Assembly: GCA_002633025.1 (NCBI GenBank)
Contig: NMRB01000971.1
Location: 14,836 to 78,835, forward strand
DNA from: Notospermus geniculatus
Lineage: Eukaryota; Nemertea; Pilidiophora; Heteronemertea; Lineidae
Length of the DNA: 64,000 nt
Reading direction: 5' to 3'
The notes beneath the pieces are model-generated. The model searched no databases. It had not been told where the DNA came from and worked only from the letters and a program-made list of their open reading frames with translations. The position numbers and the translations under genes were made by a program. Position 1 is the stretch's first letter. Every line of letters starts with the position of its first letter. This document shows positions 34,963 to 46,233 of the stretch, in pieces.

Positions 34963-36165
34963 CTTTCTCTTTCCTCTTTGATTCAAATAACCTAGAAATA
35001 AACAGGACATAGGCCTATTTAGCTACACCAGATCATGAGATAAGCCAGAGATCACATAGGCCTAGCCTAGGTTAGTCAAAGATGAGTAGGCCTAGCTAGG
35101 CCTAGGCTAGGCGCCACATCCATCAATATATAGCGTGTTCGGAAAGCTTCCCCGAAGAAGTTTCTGGCGCTTCTCTCGGGGAATGTGAACATGCCCAGTG
35201 AAGGCAAATTTCCGAACGATATTTGCGCTTCCTCGGGGAAAGGTACTACTGTGGGTTGCAGTTGTGAAATATTCCACATACAGCCAATCAGCATGCCGGC
35301 CTGGAAAGAAAAAGAACTGCATGCCGGGACTCGGGAGTTTCCCCGACTCGGCGAGTCGCTCACTTCGGCCAGGCTCGAGGAAGCCTTGGCTACTTGCCAA
35401 CAAATACCTTTTCGAACGCTCCCCGCACCTACCTCCCCGAGCTTACTATTACTTGGGGAAGCTTTCCGAATGCGACCTTATTTATCAGCAAGTTGGAATG
35501 CCTGGCTTGGGCTTGGCTGTTGACTTCAGCTTGTTGCAGCTCATGCTCATGCACTGTGACTAGCACTGCCACCTGACCATCAATCGGAGCAGTCATGTCA
35601 GAGCAGAGTGTGAAAATGGCTCTGCTCTGCATCACCAGTCCACAACTTCCATGCGCGCCATTATGTAATATACACTACCTATGATCCTCACCTTTAAAAT
35701 AAACGTACTGACACTTCTAAAATCATTAATTTAAATCAGTAAACTGCAGCAGTAAAAGGACCAGGTCCTGGTGTCAGTGTTGCAAAATTTTGTGAAACAA
35801 GGGTGGGTGGTGGCAAAATGTGACCTTTCTTTGGCTTTGCCTGGCTCCCATCACTTTACCTTCGTCCTCTTCTGGAAAGACTCTCGTTTATTTTTCAATA
35901 TTTTCATCACTGAGGCTAGATATAAAGTTACAAAATGATTAGCGCCAATCCATGGAGTTTAATCACATCTGGGACCAACTTTACTTTATCGGTTATCCGA
36001 TTCAGTTTGCATTTTATAGACCACCGGTACTTGCTGAGTTCAGCAGCCGCGAAATTTTAATCATGGCTTCGCAGCAGCTGTGACTGACATTTTTCTTTAA
36101 TTTTTCAATTAATCTTCATAAAAGAGGGCAATATCTTAAATCTAGTTTCATGTTTATCTGACACT
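34963..36165. promoter_or_regulatory. DIS3L2 / hydrolase divergent intergenic region
   Basis: The two start codons are 1.2 kb apart and face away from each other. The interval contains TAGGCCTAG-rich sequence (35032-35110), a foldback element (35133-35474) and the hydrolase 5' UTR, which from 36004 also appears in the duplicate at 38923. No TATA box was placed with confidence. Confidence 0.5.
35133..35474. mobile_element. Foldback element in the divergent promoter
   Basis: GCGTGTTCGGAAAGCTTCCCC at the left pairs with GGGGAAGCTTTCCGAATGCG at the right. TTCTCGGGGAA and CCTCGGGGAAAGG units recur inside. Confidence 0.7.
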
Positions 36166-38122
36166 ATGGGTCAGTCGAGAAGAAGAAATACTGATGGACC
36201 GAGAAAGGTCCCTCCAAAAGTGGTGGAGAAAGGAAAAGCTGGTCAAGATGACCAGAAAAAGAAGAAAAGTGTTGATGATGTTGATGGTGGTCAGCTGGGG
36301 AAAGGCCCATCTTCGTCAAAAGTGGTAAATGGGAGACCCCAGGTAACTCAACATTTTATACAGGCCTACTGCACATCATTATTTGACAAGTAGCTAGCTA
36401 GAGGAATAGGCGTAGCTTGGGCTAGACCCTCATCACATCACATGAAGAAATCTGTCTATAGCCTAGGCCCCCACCATTCCCACATCAACAACAAACATGG
36501 TGGACGACGAATGATGGTTAGGGTTAGCGACTCCTTCCACTGGATCTGCTATGTCATATGTGAATCTTCTTGGTTTTGTTTCAGATCCATGATATGAACG
36601 GGCGTGCCACCTATCACCCAACGTTGTTGAACCGCTGCAAGACATTCTTCAAGTACTTTCTGTTGGTGATCCTAATTCCTCCATTCCTCAATTACGCATC
36701 GCTGCAGCGGGAGACGGCCCATCTTAAGCCAAAAGGTATCATCATTTTGGCCAATCTAATGTGTTCCAAATGAAAAAGTTGGCTGTTTTCGCATGTTAAG
36801 TAATTGAATTGTTGAGTAGCTGAAAATTATAACAGAGGAGACATCTTGAATTACTGTTTTAATTAGAACCATTATGGATAATTCTCATCATTCTGGCCAG
36901 CCACCCATACTACAATGAAAAATTTATTCTTTTCAGTTGGAGAACTGTATGATATTGGTTGGGGACAGAAGTTATTCCTCTCATGCATCGGCAAGGGAAC
37001 ACCAACAGGTGAGAAATGCCTTTGTAGAAATATTTTCTAAAATGTCAACTGTCTTTTTTTGCATCACAATCAATTTTCAAGTATTTTCTTCCAGTTGTCC
37101 TTGATGCTCCCACCGGTATGACCTCTGATGTGTGGCTTCTAGTCCAACAGAAAGTGGCGAAGCATGCAAAGGTATGACAGAGTAGGCCTACTAATGATTG
37201 GTCAGGAATGGAATTGTCCAGCCTTTTTGTATACAGCAAGTTAGGTGTCCATTACACATTCAACTCCCAACAAGAAACACCTCTTTTCATTCCAGGTTTG
37301 CATTTATGACAGAGCGGGACTTGGTTTTAGTGACCGACCTGTTTATGCGGTAAGTGGAGGGAAGTTCCAATTTGTCCTCAATCATGATGTGGACAAATCA
37401 TGAATAAACAGACACTTGTTTATTTGTTTTGCTGATATTCATATTTTGTTCATTTTCTTCAGAGAAATAACACAAATGTTGCAGAGGATGATAAGGATGA
37501 TGATCCTACAAATGAGGAAAATGTCTATCCAAAGAAGGGTGGAAACCGATGGGCTGAATTTACTGTGGAAAGGTGATGACAATTTTCTGCAACCATTGTT
37601 TATGAACTTGTCATAGTCTTAATTTTCATCCTTGGACATGTGATTGCAATATGACGCATAGATTCTGCTTTGAACAATACCTCAATGAGGTACAGTTGGA
37701 GTAAATGATATTGTAAGCATTTTCGTTTCCATTCTACCCATTTCAGGATGGCTGATGATTTATCCAAGTTGATAACAGTCAGTAGTCAGCAACCGAAGCC
37801 GTTTATTTTAGTTGGATCAGAGATGGGTGCACTGGTGGCGAGGTTCTATACACAGATATATGAAAGGTTGGTATTGATGTAGGAATATACCAATGGTCTT
37901 CCCAAAACTTGATTGGGAAATGTTTGTGAAACAAATATTCTACACTTAATACAATGGGACATGAAAACTTCATACATAATTGAGGCCAATGTACAAACAG
38001 ACCAAATTTCTCTTGGTCTCCTCAGGGTGTGTGGGGAGGGGGGTGCATATGGGGGGGGGGGTCTGCAAAGTCCATGTGTTCATCAAATTGGTGTCAGATA
38101 TAGAAGATACAAATCATTTCTT
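36004..38122 (+). repeat. Left copy of a 2.1-kb near-identical duplicated block
   Basis: It runs exactly to the start of the 800-N gap. The matching right copy is 38923-41061, which starts at the first base after the gap. Differences are scattered substitutions and small indels. Confidence 0.9.
36166..37866 (+). pseudogene. Duplicate of the first seven exons of the hydrolase gene (probable assembly artefact)
   Basis: The exons are 36166-36342, 36585-36735, 36937-37008, 37095-37171, 37296-37349, 37463-37572 and 37747-37866. They have the same lengths and phases as exons 1-7 of the copy starting at 39085. All coding differences I found by eye are synonymous (for example GAT ATT/ATC GGT, GTC TAT/TAC CCA). 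The copy is cut by the gap just before exon 8. It is not decayed: no frameshift or stop. It is best read as the other allele left unmerged by the assembler, so only one gene should be counted. A genuine recent tandem duplication is the alternative. Confidence 0.75.
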
Positions 38123-38922
38123 NNNNNNNNNNNNNNNNNNNNNNNNNNNNNNNNNNNNNNNNNNNNNNNNNNNNNNNNNNNNNNNNNNNNNNNNNNNNNN
38201 NNNNNNNNNNNNNNNNNNNNNNNNNNNNNNNNNNNNNNNNNNNNNNNNNNNNNNNNNNNNNNNNNNNNNNNNNNNNNNNNNNNNNNNNNNNNNNNNNNNN
38301 NNNNNNNNNNNNNNNNNNNNNNNNNNNNNNNNNNNNNNNNNNNNNNNNNNNNNNNNNNNNNNNNNNNNNNNNNNNNNNNNNNNNNNNNNNNNNNNNNNNN
38401 NNNNNNNNNNNNNNNNNNNNNNNNNNNNNNNNNNNNNNNNNNNNNNNNNNNNNNNNNNNNNNNNNNNNNNNNNNNNNNNNNNNNNNNNNNNNNNNNNNNN
38501 NNNNNNNNNNNNNNNNNNNNNNNNNNNNNNNNNNNNNNNNNNNNNNNNNNNNNNNNNNNNNNNNNNNNNNNNNNNNNNNNNNNNNNNNNNNNNNNNNNNN
38601 NNNNNNNNNNNNNNNNNNNNNNNNNNNNNNNNNNNNNNNNNNNNNNNNNNNNNNNNNNNNNNNNNNNNNNNNNNNNNNNNNNNNNNNNNNNNNNNNNNNN
38701 NNNNNNNNNNNNNNNNNNNNNNNNNNNNNNNNNNNNNNNNNNNNNNNNNNNNNNNNNNNNNNNNNNNNNNNNNNNNNNNNNNNNNNNNNNNNNNNNNNNN
38801 NNNNNNNNNNNNNNNNNNNNNNNNNNNNNNNNNNNNNNNNNNNNNNNNNNNNNNNNNNNNNNNNNNNNNNNNNNNNNNNNNNNNNNNNNNNNNNNNNNNN
38901 NNNNNNNNNNNNNNNNNNNNNN
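38123..38922. other. Assembly gap (800 N)
   Basis: It is flanked by two copies of the same 2.1-kb sequence, which is the expected signature of overlapping contig ends that failed to merge. Confidence 0.95.
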
Positions 38923-41061
38923 AGTTTGCATTTTATAGGCCACCGGTACTTGCTGGGTTCAGCAGCCGCGAAATTTTAATCATGGCTTCGCAGCAGCTGT
39001 GACTGACATTTTTCTTTAATTTTTCAATTAATCTTCATAAAAGAGGGCAATATCTTAAATCTGGTTTCATGTTTATCTGACACTATGGGTCAGTCGAGAA
39101 GAAGAAATACTGATGGACCGAGAAAGGTCCCTCCAAAAGTGGTGGAGAAAGGAAAAGCTGGTCAAGATGACCAGAAAAAGAAGAAAAGTGTTGATGATGT
39201 TGATGGTGGTCAGCTGGGGAAAGGCCCATCTTCGTCAAAAGTGGTAAATGGGAGACCCCAGGTAACTCAACATTTCATACAGCCTACTGCACATCATTTG
39301 ACAAGTAGGAATTAGGCCCAGCTAGCTTAGCCAGGTAGGCTAGGGCTAGCTAGGCCCTCATCACCTGAGTATAGGCCCCCAGCCACCATGCCCACAAGAC
39401 CACATCATGACATCAACAACAAACATGATCAAATGGACGATGAATGATGGTTGGGGTTAGCAACTCCTTCCACTGGATCTGCTTTGTCATATGTGAATCA
39501 TCTTGGTTTTGTTTCAGATCCATGATATGAACGGGCGCGCCACCTATCACCCAACGTTGCTGAACCGTTGCAAGACTTTCTTCAAGTACTTTCTGTTGGT
39601 CATCCTGATTCCTCCATTCCTCAATTACGCATCGCTGCAGCGGGAGACGGCCCATCTTAAGCCAAAAGGTGTCATCATTTTGGCCAATCTACATGTAATG
39701 TGTTCCAAATGAAAAAGTTAGCTGTTTTCACATGTTAAGTAATTGAATTGTTGAGTAGCTGAAAATTATAACAGAGGAGACATCTTGAATTACTGTTTTA
39801 ATTAGAACCATTATGCATAATTCTCATCATTCTGGCCAGCCACCCATACTACAATGAAAAATTTATTCTTTTCAGTTGGAGAACTGTATGATATCGGTTG
39901 GGGACAGAAGTTATTCCTCTCATGCATCGGCAAGGGAACACCAACAGGTGAGAAATGCCTTTGTAGAAAAATTTCTAAAACGTCAACTGTCTTTTTTTGC
40001 ATCACAATCATTTTTCAAATATTTTCTTCCAGTTGTCCTTGATGCTCCCACCGGTATGACCTCTGATGTGTGGCTTCTAGTCCAACAGAAAGTGGCGAAG
40101 CATGCAAAGGTATGACGGAGTAGGCTGACTAATGATTGGTCAGGAATGGAATTGTCCAGCCTTTTTGTATACAACAAGTTAGGTGTCCATTACACATTCA
40201 ACTCCCAACAAGAAACACCTTCTTTTCATTCCAGGTTTGCATTTATGACAGAGCGGGACTTGGTTTCAGTGACCGACCTGTTTATGCGGTAAGTGGAGGG
40301 AAGTTCCAATTTATCCTCAATCATAATGTGGACAAATCATGAATAAAAGGGCACTGGTTTATTTGTTTTGCTGATATTCATATTTTGTTCATTTTCTTCA
40401 GAGAAATAACACAAATGTTGCAGAGGATGATAAGGATGATGATCCTACAAATGAGGAAAATGTCTACCCAAAGAAGGGTGGAAACCGATGGGCTGAATTT
40501 ACTGTGGAAAGGTGATGACAATTTTCTGCAACCATTGTTTATGAACTTGTCATAGTCTTGATTTTCATACTTGGACATGTGATTGCAATATGACGCATAG
40601 ATTCTGCTTTTTGGACAATACCTAAAGAGGTACAATTGGGGTGAATGATACCATAAGCATATTTTTGTCCATGCTGCCTATTTCAGGATGGCTGATGATT
40701 TATCCAAGTTGATAACAGTCAGTAGTCAGCAACCGAAGCCGTTTATTTTAGTTGGATCAGAGATGGGTGCACTGGTGGCAAGGTTCTATACACAGATATA
40801 TGAAAGGTTGGTATTGGAGTAGGAATATTATACCAATGGTCTTTCCAAAACTTGATTGGGAAATGTTCGTGGAACAATATTCTACACTTAATACAATGCG
40901 TGATGGGACATGAAAACTTTATACATAATTGAGGCCAGTGTACAAACAGACCAAATTTCTCTTGGTCTTCTCGGGGGTGTGTGTGTGTGTGTGGGGGGGG
41001 GGGGTCTGCAAAGTCCATGTGTTCATCAATTTGGTGCCAGATACAGATACAAATCATTTCT
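38923..41061 (+). repeat. Right copy of the 2.1-kb duplicated block
   Basis: It is the partner of 36004-38122. The match ends at 41061, at the same base where the left copy meets the gap. A GT/G-run microsatellite near 40978-41005 differs in length and composition between the copies. Confidence 0.9.
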
Positions 41062-42746
41062 TTCCAGTGATGTCAGTGATGTAATACTGGTTGATCCACT
41101 TGTGGAGAATATATTCCTTCATGATTCTGGAGTATGGTCTCAGTTTTGGTGAGTATATTTGGAACATCTCAGGCCAGTTCTGGTTTTCTATGTAAATTGT
41201 TGTCTGATCTCACTGTGAATGTGATGAGGTTCTGGGCTGGGTTGCACAAAACTCATGTTAGCGCTAACTTGGTGTTAGCGCTAACTTTATGTTAAGTGAC
41301 GTAAAAAGACACCAAGTTAGCGCTATCGTGAGTTTCTTGCCTGATCAGCCTCATGAATGACCTTCAGTCAAGATGACTTGATGTTCAGGTTCTTGCGTCT
41401 CTGTTTCAGGTTTGGCCACCTGCTGCCCTCATTCCAGTCCCTTCAGCTTGCGGCAGCTACTGGTCTAACCAGGATCGCCCTGTTATTCCACCTCATAGAG
41501 CAGCCGATTACTGGGAGCTTAGTGCCAGAAGAGGTTATAACAAGACAGGTATGGCCCCGCAACGAATTTGATGACGCTGAGCTGAAATATGCTGAGGGTT
41601 GCCTGAGCTCATGGCTCATCAGTGCTGGGCTTGTCCCCAGTTTCTGCCGCAATCAACAACTTGTCAGTCCTTCCCCGGGATGCTGTTCCTTCAGAGGTTG
41701 TAAGACATTCATCTAATCATACTCCACGTTAAACAGAAGCAAACAAGTCAGAATATGTTGGTCAGGGAAATATCGAAATGGCACATGTCGTAATTCTGCT
41801 GGAAATCAACCCCACTGGAGGATGTAGTTCAGAGTTTTCTGTTTCCTCTTGTTTCAGAAGCATCTTCTTTGTCATCCGAGGCATCTGAGTTCAGTCGTTG
41901 ATGAGCATCACTTCATAAATGATACATTTGCACAAATAAGGTTTGTGACACGCATCGAAACCGTTAACACAATCTGGCATATCTCCCGTGTTGGTTACAT
42001 GTTTAGCTTGTCCCAGTACCAAATCCAAGGTAGGCTCGGTCCGGATCGAGCACGGTTTGCTTGAAATTCCACCAGTCTAAATAGCTATAGGGCTAATCTA
42101 GCCCACTTACCCGGTACCTGGCGCATACTATTTTGTCTAAAATTTCTCATACGTCCTTTCATCTTTCTAGTTTATTATACACAATGAAGTCATTCCCGAG
42201 TAACGTGTCTGTGACGGTGATCACAGGAAATTATTACGATGAGCAGCTTCCTAGTGCATTGAACAAGGTGAGTATGATCCCATTATGGCGGACTCCCAAC
42301 GGCTTGTCTCTATTTAGTGCGATACCTGTGTTCTTAGTTTATGTCTCACCACAGGTATCTTGGAGACCGTAGGGGGGGGGGGGGCTAGCCCTCCCTTCTA
42401 TAACTTCTACAGCAAAGAATGAATTTGGTGCATTGTGATGATAGCCATTCCCTCTGACCTTCATTGACTATTACAAATCATATAAATCATGGCGTTTGCG
42501 CCTATCAAGCCTGTGCGACAGGTTTGCCTACATGGCACCACTTGATGAAATTCATTTACTTTTCAGGCCTGGGCTAAGGCAAATCAGCATCTGATTTCAA
42601 CACTACATCCACATTCAAAGCACATTGTAGTGAACGGCGGTGATCATCGGATGCTGTACAGGATGCCAGATGCTATAAGTGAACCAATCATAAGAACAGT
42701 AAGACAGTACAAAGCAAGAACAAAAACAAAATCACAGGAAAAATGA
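39085..42746 (+). CDS. Alpha/beta-hydrolase-fold membrane protein, function unknown
   Basis: There are twelve exons: 39085-39261, 39518-39668, 39876-39947, 40033-40109, 40235-40288, 40402-40511, 40687-40806, 41068-41148, 41410-41548, 41858-41940, 42171-42267 and 42567-42746. They join to 387 aa. Residues 1-59 are basic and polar. Residues about 80-96 (FFKYFLLVILIPPFLNY) look like a membrane anchor. From about 110 the fold follows: LDAPTG, YDRAGLGFSDRP (residues 163-174), the nucleophile elbow LVGSEMGALVARF, an acid candidate at Asp319 (GNYYDE) and His355 (GGDHRM). The elbow has Glu239 where Ser, Cys or Asp is usual. I recall related uncharacterised animal proteins with a similar layout, but give no symbol. 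Start is the first in-frame ATG, which gives the MGQSRRR N-terminus. Confidence 0.85.
41243..41335. repeat. Hairpin of TTAGCGCTAACTTGGTG
   Basis: AAACTCATGTTAGCGCTAAC and its inverse at about 41311-41331 form a foldback in the hydrolase intron 8. Confidence 0.7.
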
Positions 42747-43843
42747 TTCCTGGTTAGGACCAGCGCGATTTTATATCTTTATATCTGTCGATCTTACAGT
42801 CGTTGTCAACGTGACACGAGACATACTGGAATGGAGGATGGACTGAATTTGAGACTGAATTCGAGTTCTTTGATTGGATGTTGAATAACTTCCGTGGATC
42901 ATTATTTGGAAGTGTTCGTTGTCATCTTGGACCCACGTAACATCTGTTAAGTAAAGGTGAATTTTTGTTTCTGTGTGGATGAAGTCATTAATTATCAAGA
43001 TTTCTTGATCAGTTGGTTAAAAAACTGAAATCATCAAGACTGGTAAAAACTGAAATGTCATTATGTGGAGGATCAAAGAAATCTAATACAATTGTTTTAA
43101 AATCTATTTAAAATATGTTTTTTACATGATGGGTTGAGCCCATCAGTAAAGATGGGTCCCCTATGAATTCTACAATAAACATGATAAAGGGAAACGCCTG
43201 ACTTCGTTTCATTGATGTTCTTTTGCTTGGGCAAACTGTGACCTTGAGATTTTGCAGTCAAACTTGGGAGAAGAAAGTGTTTCACTTCCACCCCCAAGCC
43301 TCCATGTTCGCTTACTTTAAGGTTTAAAGGACCACGGTATTGCCACTTTTTCTCAACAGCCGGCGCCACCGCGCCACTCTCCAACCCAGGGACCAACTAC
43401 GTTGTCGGCAAATTGACCTGATTTACTCTGTACAGTTTGTAATGCATTTTTGTAGTTCGTGTTACTGCCGCTAGGTGGCTCCCTCTACGTCGGCAGTCAA
43501 ATAACACTTGAGATTCAATACCGTGCTCCTTTAATCACTCATGACAGTATCCGAGATGTTCTCATAGGTGTGACAAAATACCCAGTGGTGTGGCAAGCAC
43601 AAACAGTTGCCCCATCCTATATTTGCCTTGAAGACAACTATCCTGACTGAGAGGACTGGACGACCCTGCCCAGTTTCTCCACAAAAGGCAACCAGCCCCT
43701 CCCCTCCCCCACCCCAAATGATATCAGGCGACCTTCAGAAAATTCCTCTAAATTATTCTTTAGCAACTTTCAGTAACTCTTGAGATGCCCCCTCTCAGTT
43801 TTAGTGTTGTTTATGAGTGACGACAATAACAACGATTTCATCA
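42747..43843. other. Hydrolase 3' UTR and TMEM222 upstream region
   Basis: A canonical AATAAA at 43174-43179 could end the hydrolase transcript. No exon-like frame was found. The short CACCGCGCCACTC and TGCCGCTAGGTGGC stretches look like degenerate repeat material. Confidence 0.45.
43174..43179 (+). terminator. Candidate polyadenylation signal of the hydrolase gene
   Basis: AATAAA lies about 430 bp after the stop codon at 42746. Confidence 0.4.
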
Positions 43844-45585
43844 ATGGCTGACACTGAGAAATCTGGGACGGATCGTCGACAGTCGGGGACGAGTGACAAC
43901 AGCATGACACAGTCTTTACCCCTGTTTGATGCACATAAAATAGACTCCTCAAAATGTAGATACCCTCACTGCATAGTTTGGACCCCGATTCCCATGCTGA
44001 CGTAAGAAATTTGGCCAGATGAAAGAGATGACAGATGAGATAGGCCTACCTAGGCCTACAATACATTTATGCACTGCCACTGCACTGCACTGTCATGTCG
44101 ATGTCACTGACACCGCAGCAGACACCCTGTTACTGAGACAGTGCACACTCACTGACAGTCACACACACAGTGACAATGACAGCTCAGACTCGTGTTGGTG
44201 TTGGTGTGCACAGTGAGTGCAAAGCTTGGCCGGCCTGCCTCTAGCCTACCGACCGGTCGCGGTAGGCCTACGCCGTACGGCGGTAGCCTATAGGCCTAGC
44301 CCTAGGCCTAGCTACATGTAGGTACCAGGGCAGGCTATTTGCTAGGCTCCTAGGCCTAGTCCTTGGAGGAATTTGACAAACCCTGTGTCTTTCGTCACGG
44401 CATTTTATCATGTTAGCCTAGGCCTATTGTTTAGGATGTAATGTTTATTGTTAGGCCAAAAGAACAATTAACGGTAGGCCTAGGCCTAGTAGTTGTTCAT
44501 GTCATAATTTGATGTGATCTTCGTCCGATGAACAGCTGATGAATGATTATTTTCTCAACAGATGGCTGTTCCCAATAATCGGTCACATGGGTATTGCCAC
44601 CACGTCGGGGGTCATCAGGGATTTTGCTGGACCTTACTACGTGTCAGAAGACTGCATGGCCTTTGGAAACCCTACAAAGTATGTAATCCTCAGCTCTACA
44701 TCATTAGTATTGAGTATACAACACAGGTGTCCCCACTTTCGTTTTATCCCACCGTTCTACTGCAACATAATAGAGAGAATGTGTCTCTTTATTTTCAGAT
44801 ACTGGCAGCTTTCCTTAGCAAAAGTGAAGAATGGTCGTGAGAATTGGGACAGAGCTGTACATGATGCGTCAGAAGAGTATAAAACTAGAATGGTAATACT
44901 CTGAATATTTTGATGGGTATCATAGCTCCTGACAGATTTGCATATAATCCTTGTATAATCCAATGAGGCATGACACTTCAGGCAGGTGAAAGTGTCTGCT
45001 ATTGTGTTGGATTTACTTACTGCAGCCATTCTCTGGAAGTCAACAAGACACTTGAAAGAAAACTAGGCTTCAAATTTTGATTGATTTTTCAACGAACTCT
45101 TTTCCAGCATAATCTTTGTTGCGACAATTGTCATTCCCATTGTTCATATGCCCTGAATGCTATGAATTACGATGGCTCATCCAATTGGAACATGATCAAG
45201 TTATGTTTCCTCATGCTGATTCATTCAAAATACGTCAGGTAAGTCGTCAACATTGAAGAACTTACTTCTCGATTGGAGACATGGTTGAAACATTGGTACT
45301 TGAATCCTGATGATATCCCTTCTTCGAGAAAGAATGCAAATCTGAGAGTGATTCACAGTACCGGTACTCTGGTTTCCTTCTACGTGACATTAAATGGCCC
45401 AGCATTAATGTGTACGGGCATTAATACCGCTGAGAGGTCTCAGATAACTCAACTGCTAAGTGTTTCACATAGAAATTATATTTTCTTTCAGTGTGACTGG
45501 ATTTTTGAAAACATGGTTGCCCTTCCTGATTCTCGTGGCCATCATCATCGCCGTAGTATGTGGAACACAACTGGCCAATCCATGA
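43844..45585 (+). CDS. TMEM222: Transmembrane protein 222 (RTE1/DUF778 family), complete
   Basis: There are five exons: 43844-44001, 44562-44678, 44799-44892, 45108-45238 and 45492-45585, giving 197 aa with all phases closing. Family hallmarks read clearly: RYPHCIVWTPIPMLTWLFP, GHMGIATTSGVIRDFAGPYY, AVHDASEEY and the Cys/His-rich HNLCCDNCHSH. Two hydrophobic segments follow: IKLCFLMLIHSKYVS, and TWLPFLILVAIIIAVVC at the C-terminus. The family is related to plant RTE1 (a Golgi/ER protein needed by the ethylene receptor ETR1). The molecular role in animals is not settled. The start is the only upstream in-frame ATG and gives MADTEKSG. Intron 1 is rich in TAGGCCTA palindromes. Confidence 0.95.
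44220..44495. repeat. TAGGCCTA-palindrome-rich segment in TMEM222 intron 1
   Basis: At least ten AGGCCT or CCTAGG units occur in about 270 bp, mixed with CGGTAGCC and GGTACC. Similar but shorter patches lie near other gene starts (35032-35110, 36405-36480, 39308-39390, 53683-53730, 54364-54490). Confidence 0.7.
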
Positions 45586-45940
45586 TCTGGGGAAAGTTTC
45601 GGGACTTCAAGTTCGTCCAAAGTCTGATAATGGTTACTGAGTTTCCTAACTGTAACAAGGACTCAAAGATTTCACTTACGGGCTTATTAGAGGCTTAGGA
45701 ACTTCTTCTGGTTTGCAGGCCGGTGGTTTGTCTCCTCACATAGACCTGTGTGTGGAACGTTTAGCAATCCAGTTCGAGCAATATCGGGGCAAATTCTCGA
45801 TAATCCCAATAATGAAAGCTCCGTCGGATTAACGTAGGTTGACTGTCATCTTAACAAGATTGGAAGATCCTGTTAACAAGTAGGAACGAGATTCTTCATC
45901 TGTCTTGACAGTGGGAACTTATCTTGATGTATCAAGGGCC

Positions 45941-46233
45941 AGGGACCTTATTCACAAAGCCCCTGTAACTTTAAGGGCCGTATGCACCAAGCGAAGATTA
46001 TCTTGAACTCAGGTTGAGCGACAACTTTTCCATTGTCACATTATGCTCTGGCAAACATGAACAATAGAAAAGTTGTGGCTCAACCTAAGTTCAAGATGAT
46101 CTTCGTTTGGTGCATACGGCCCTAAGGGTAGGCAAGTCCTTTGTCAGGCTGATAGTGAACAGTAGGTTGTCCGCAAAAGGACAATAGTTTGCGCACTCCC
46201 GTAAGTTACGGGAGCTTCGTGAATAAGGTCCCA
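45941..46233. mobile_element. Nested foldbacks: GGGCCGTATGCACC element inside a TTATTCAC element
   Basis: The outer arms are GGGACCTTATTCACAAAGC and its inverse. An inner element at 45975-46122 has ends GGGCCGTATGCACCAAGCG and the complement, and is flanked by TAA on both sides. The inner family is the one inserted at 6956, and the outer family is related to 5352-5486. Confidence 0.8.

Noticed and set aside
36166-37866. A second, paralogous hydrolase gene
   Set aside because: Exact correspondence of the duplicate ends with the gap edges and only synonymous coding differences favour unmerged alleles.
38083-38943. Long open frames over 38.1-38.9 kb and 51.3-52.4 kb
   Set aside because: They consist almost entirely of gap N; there is no sequence to support them.
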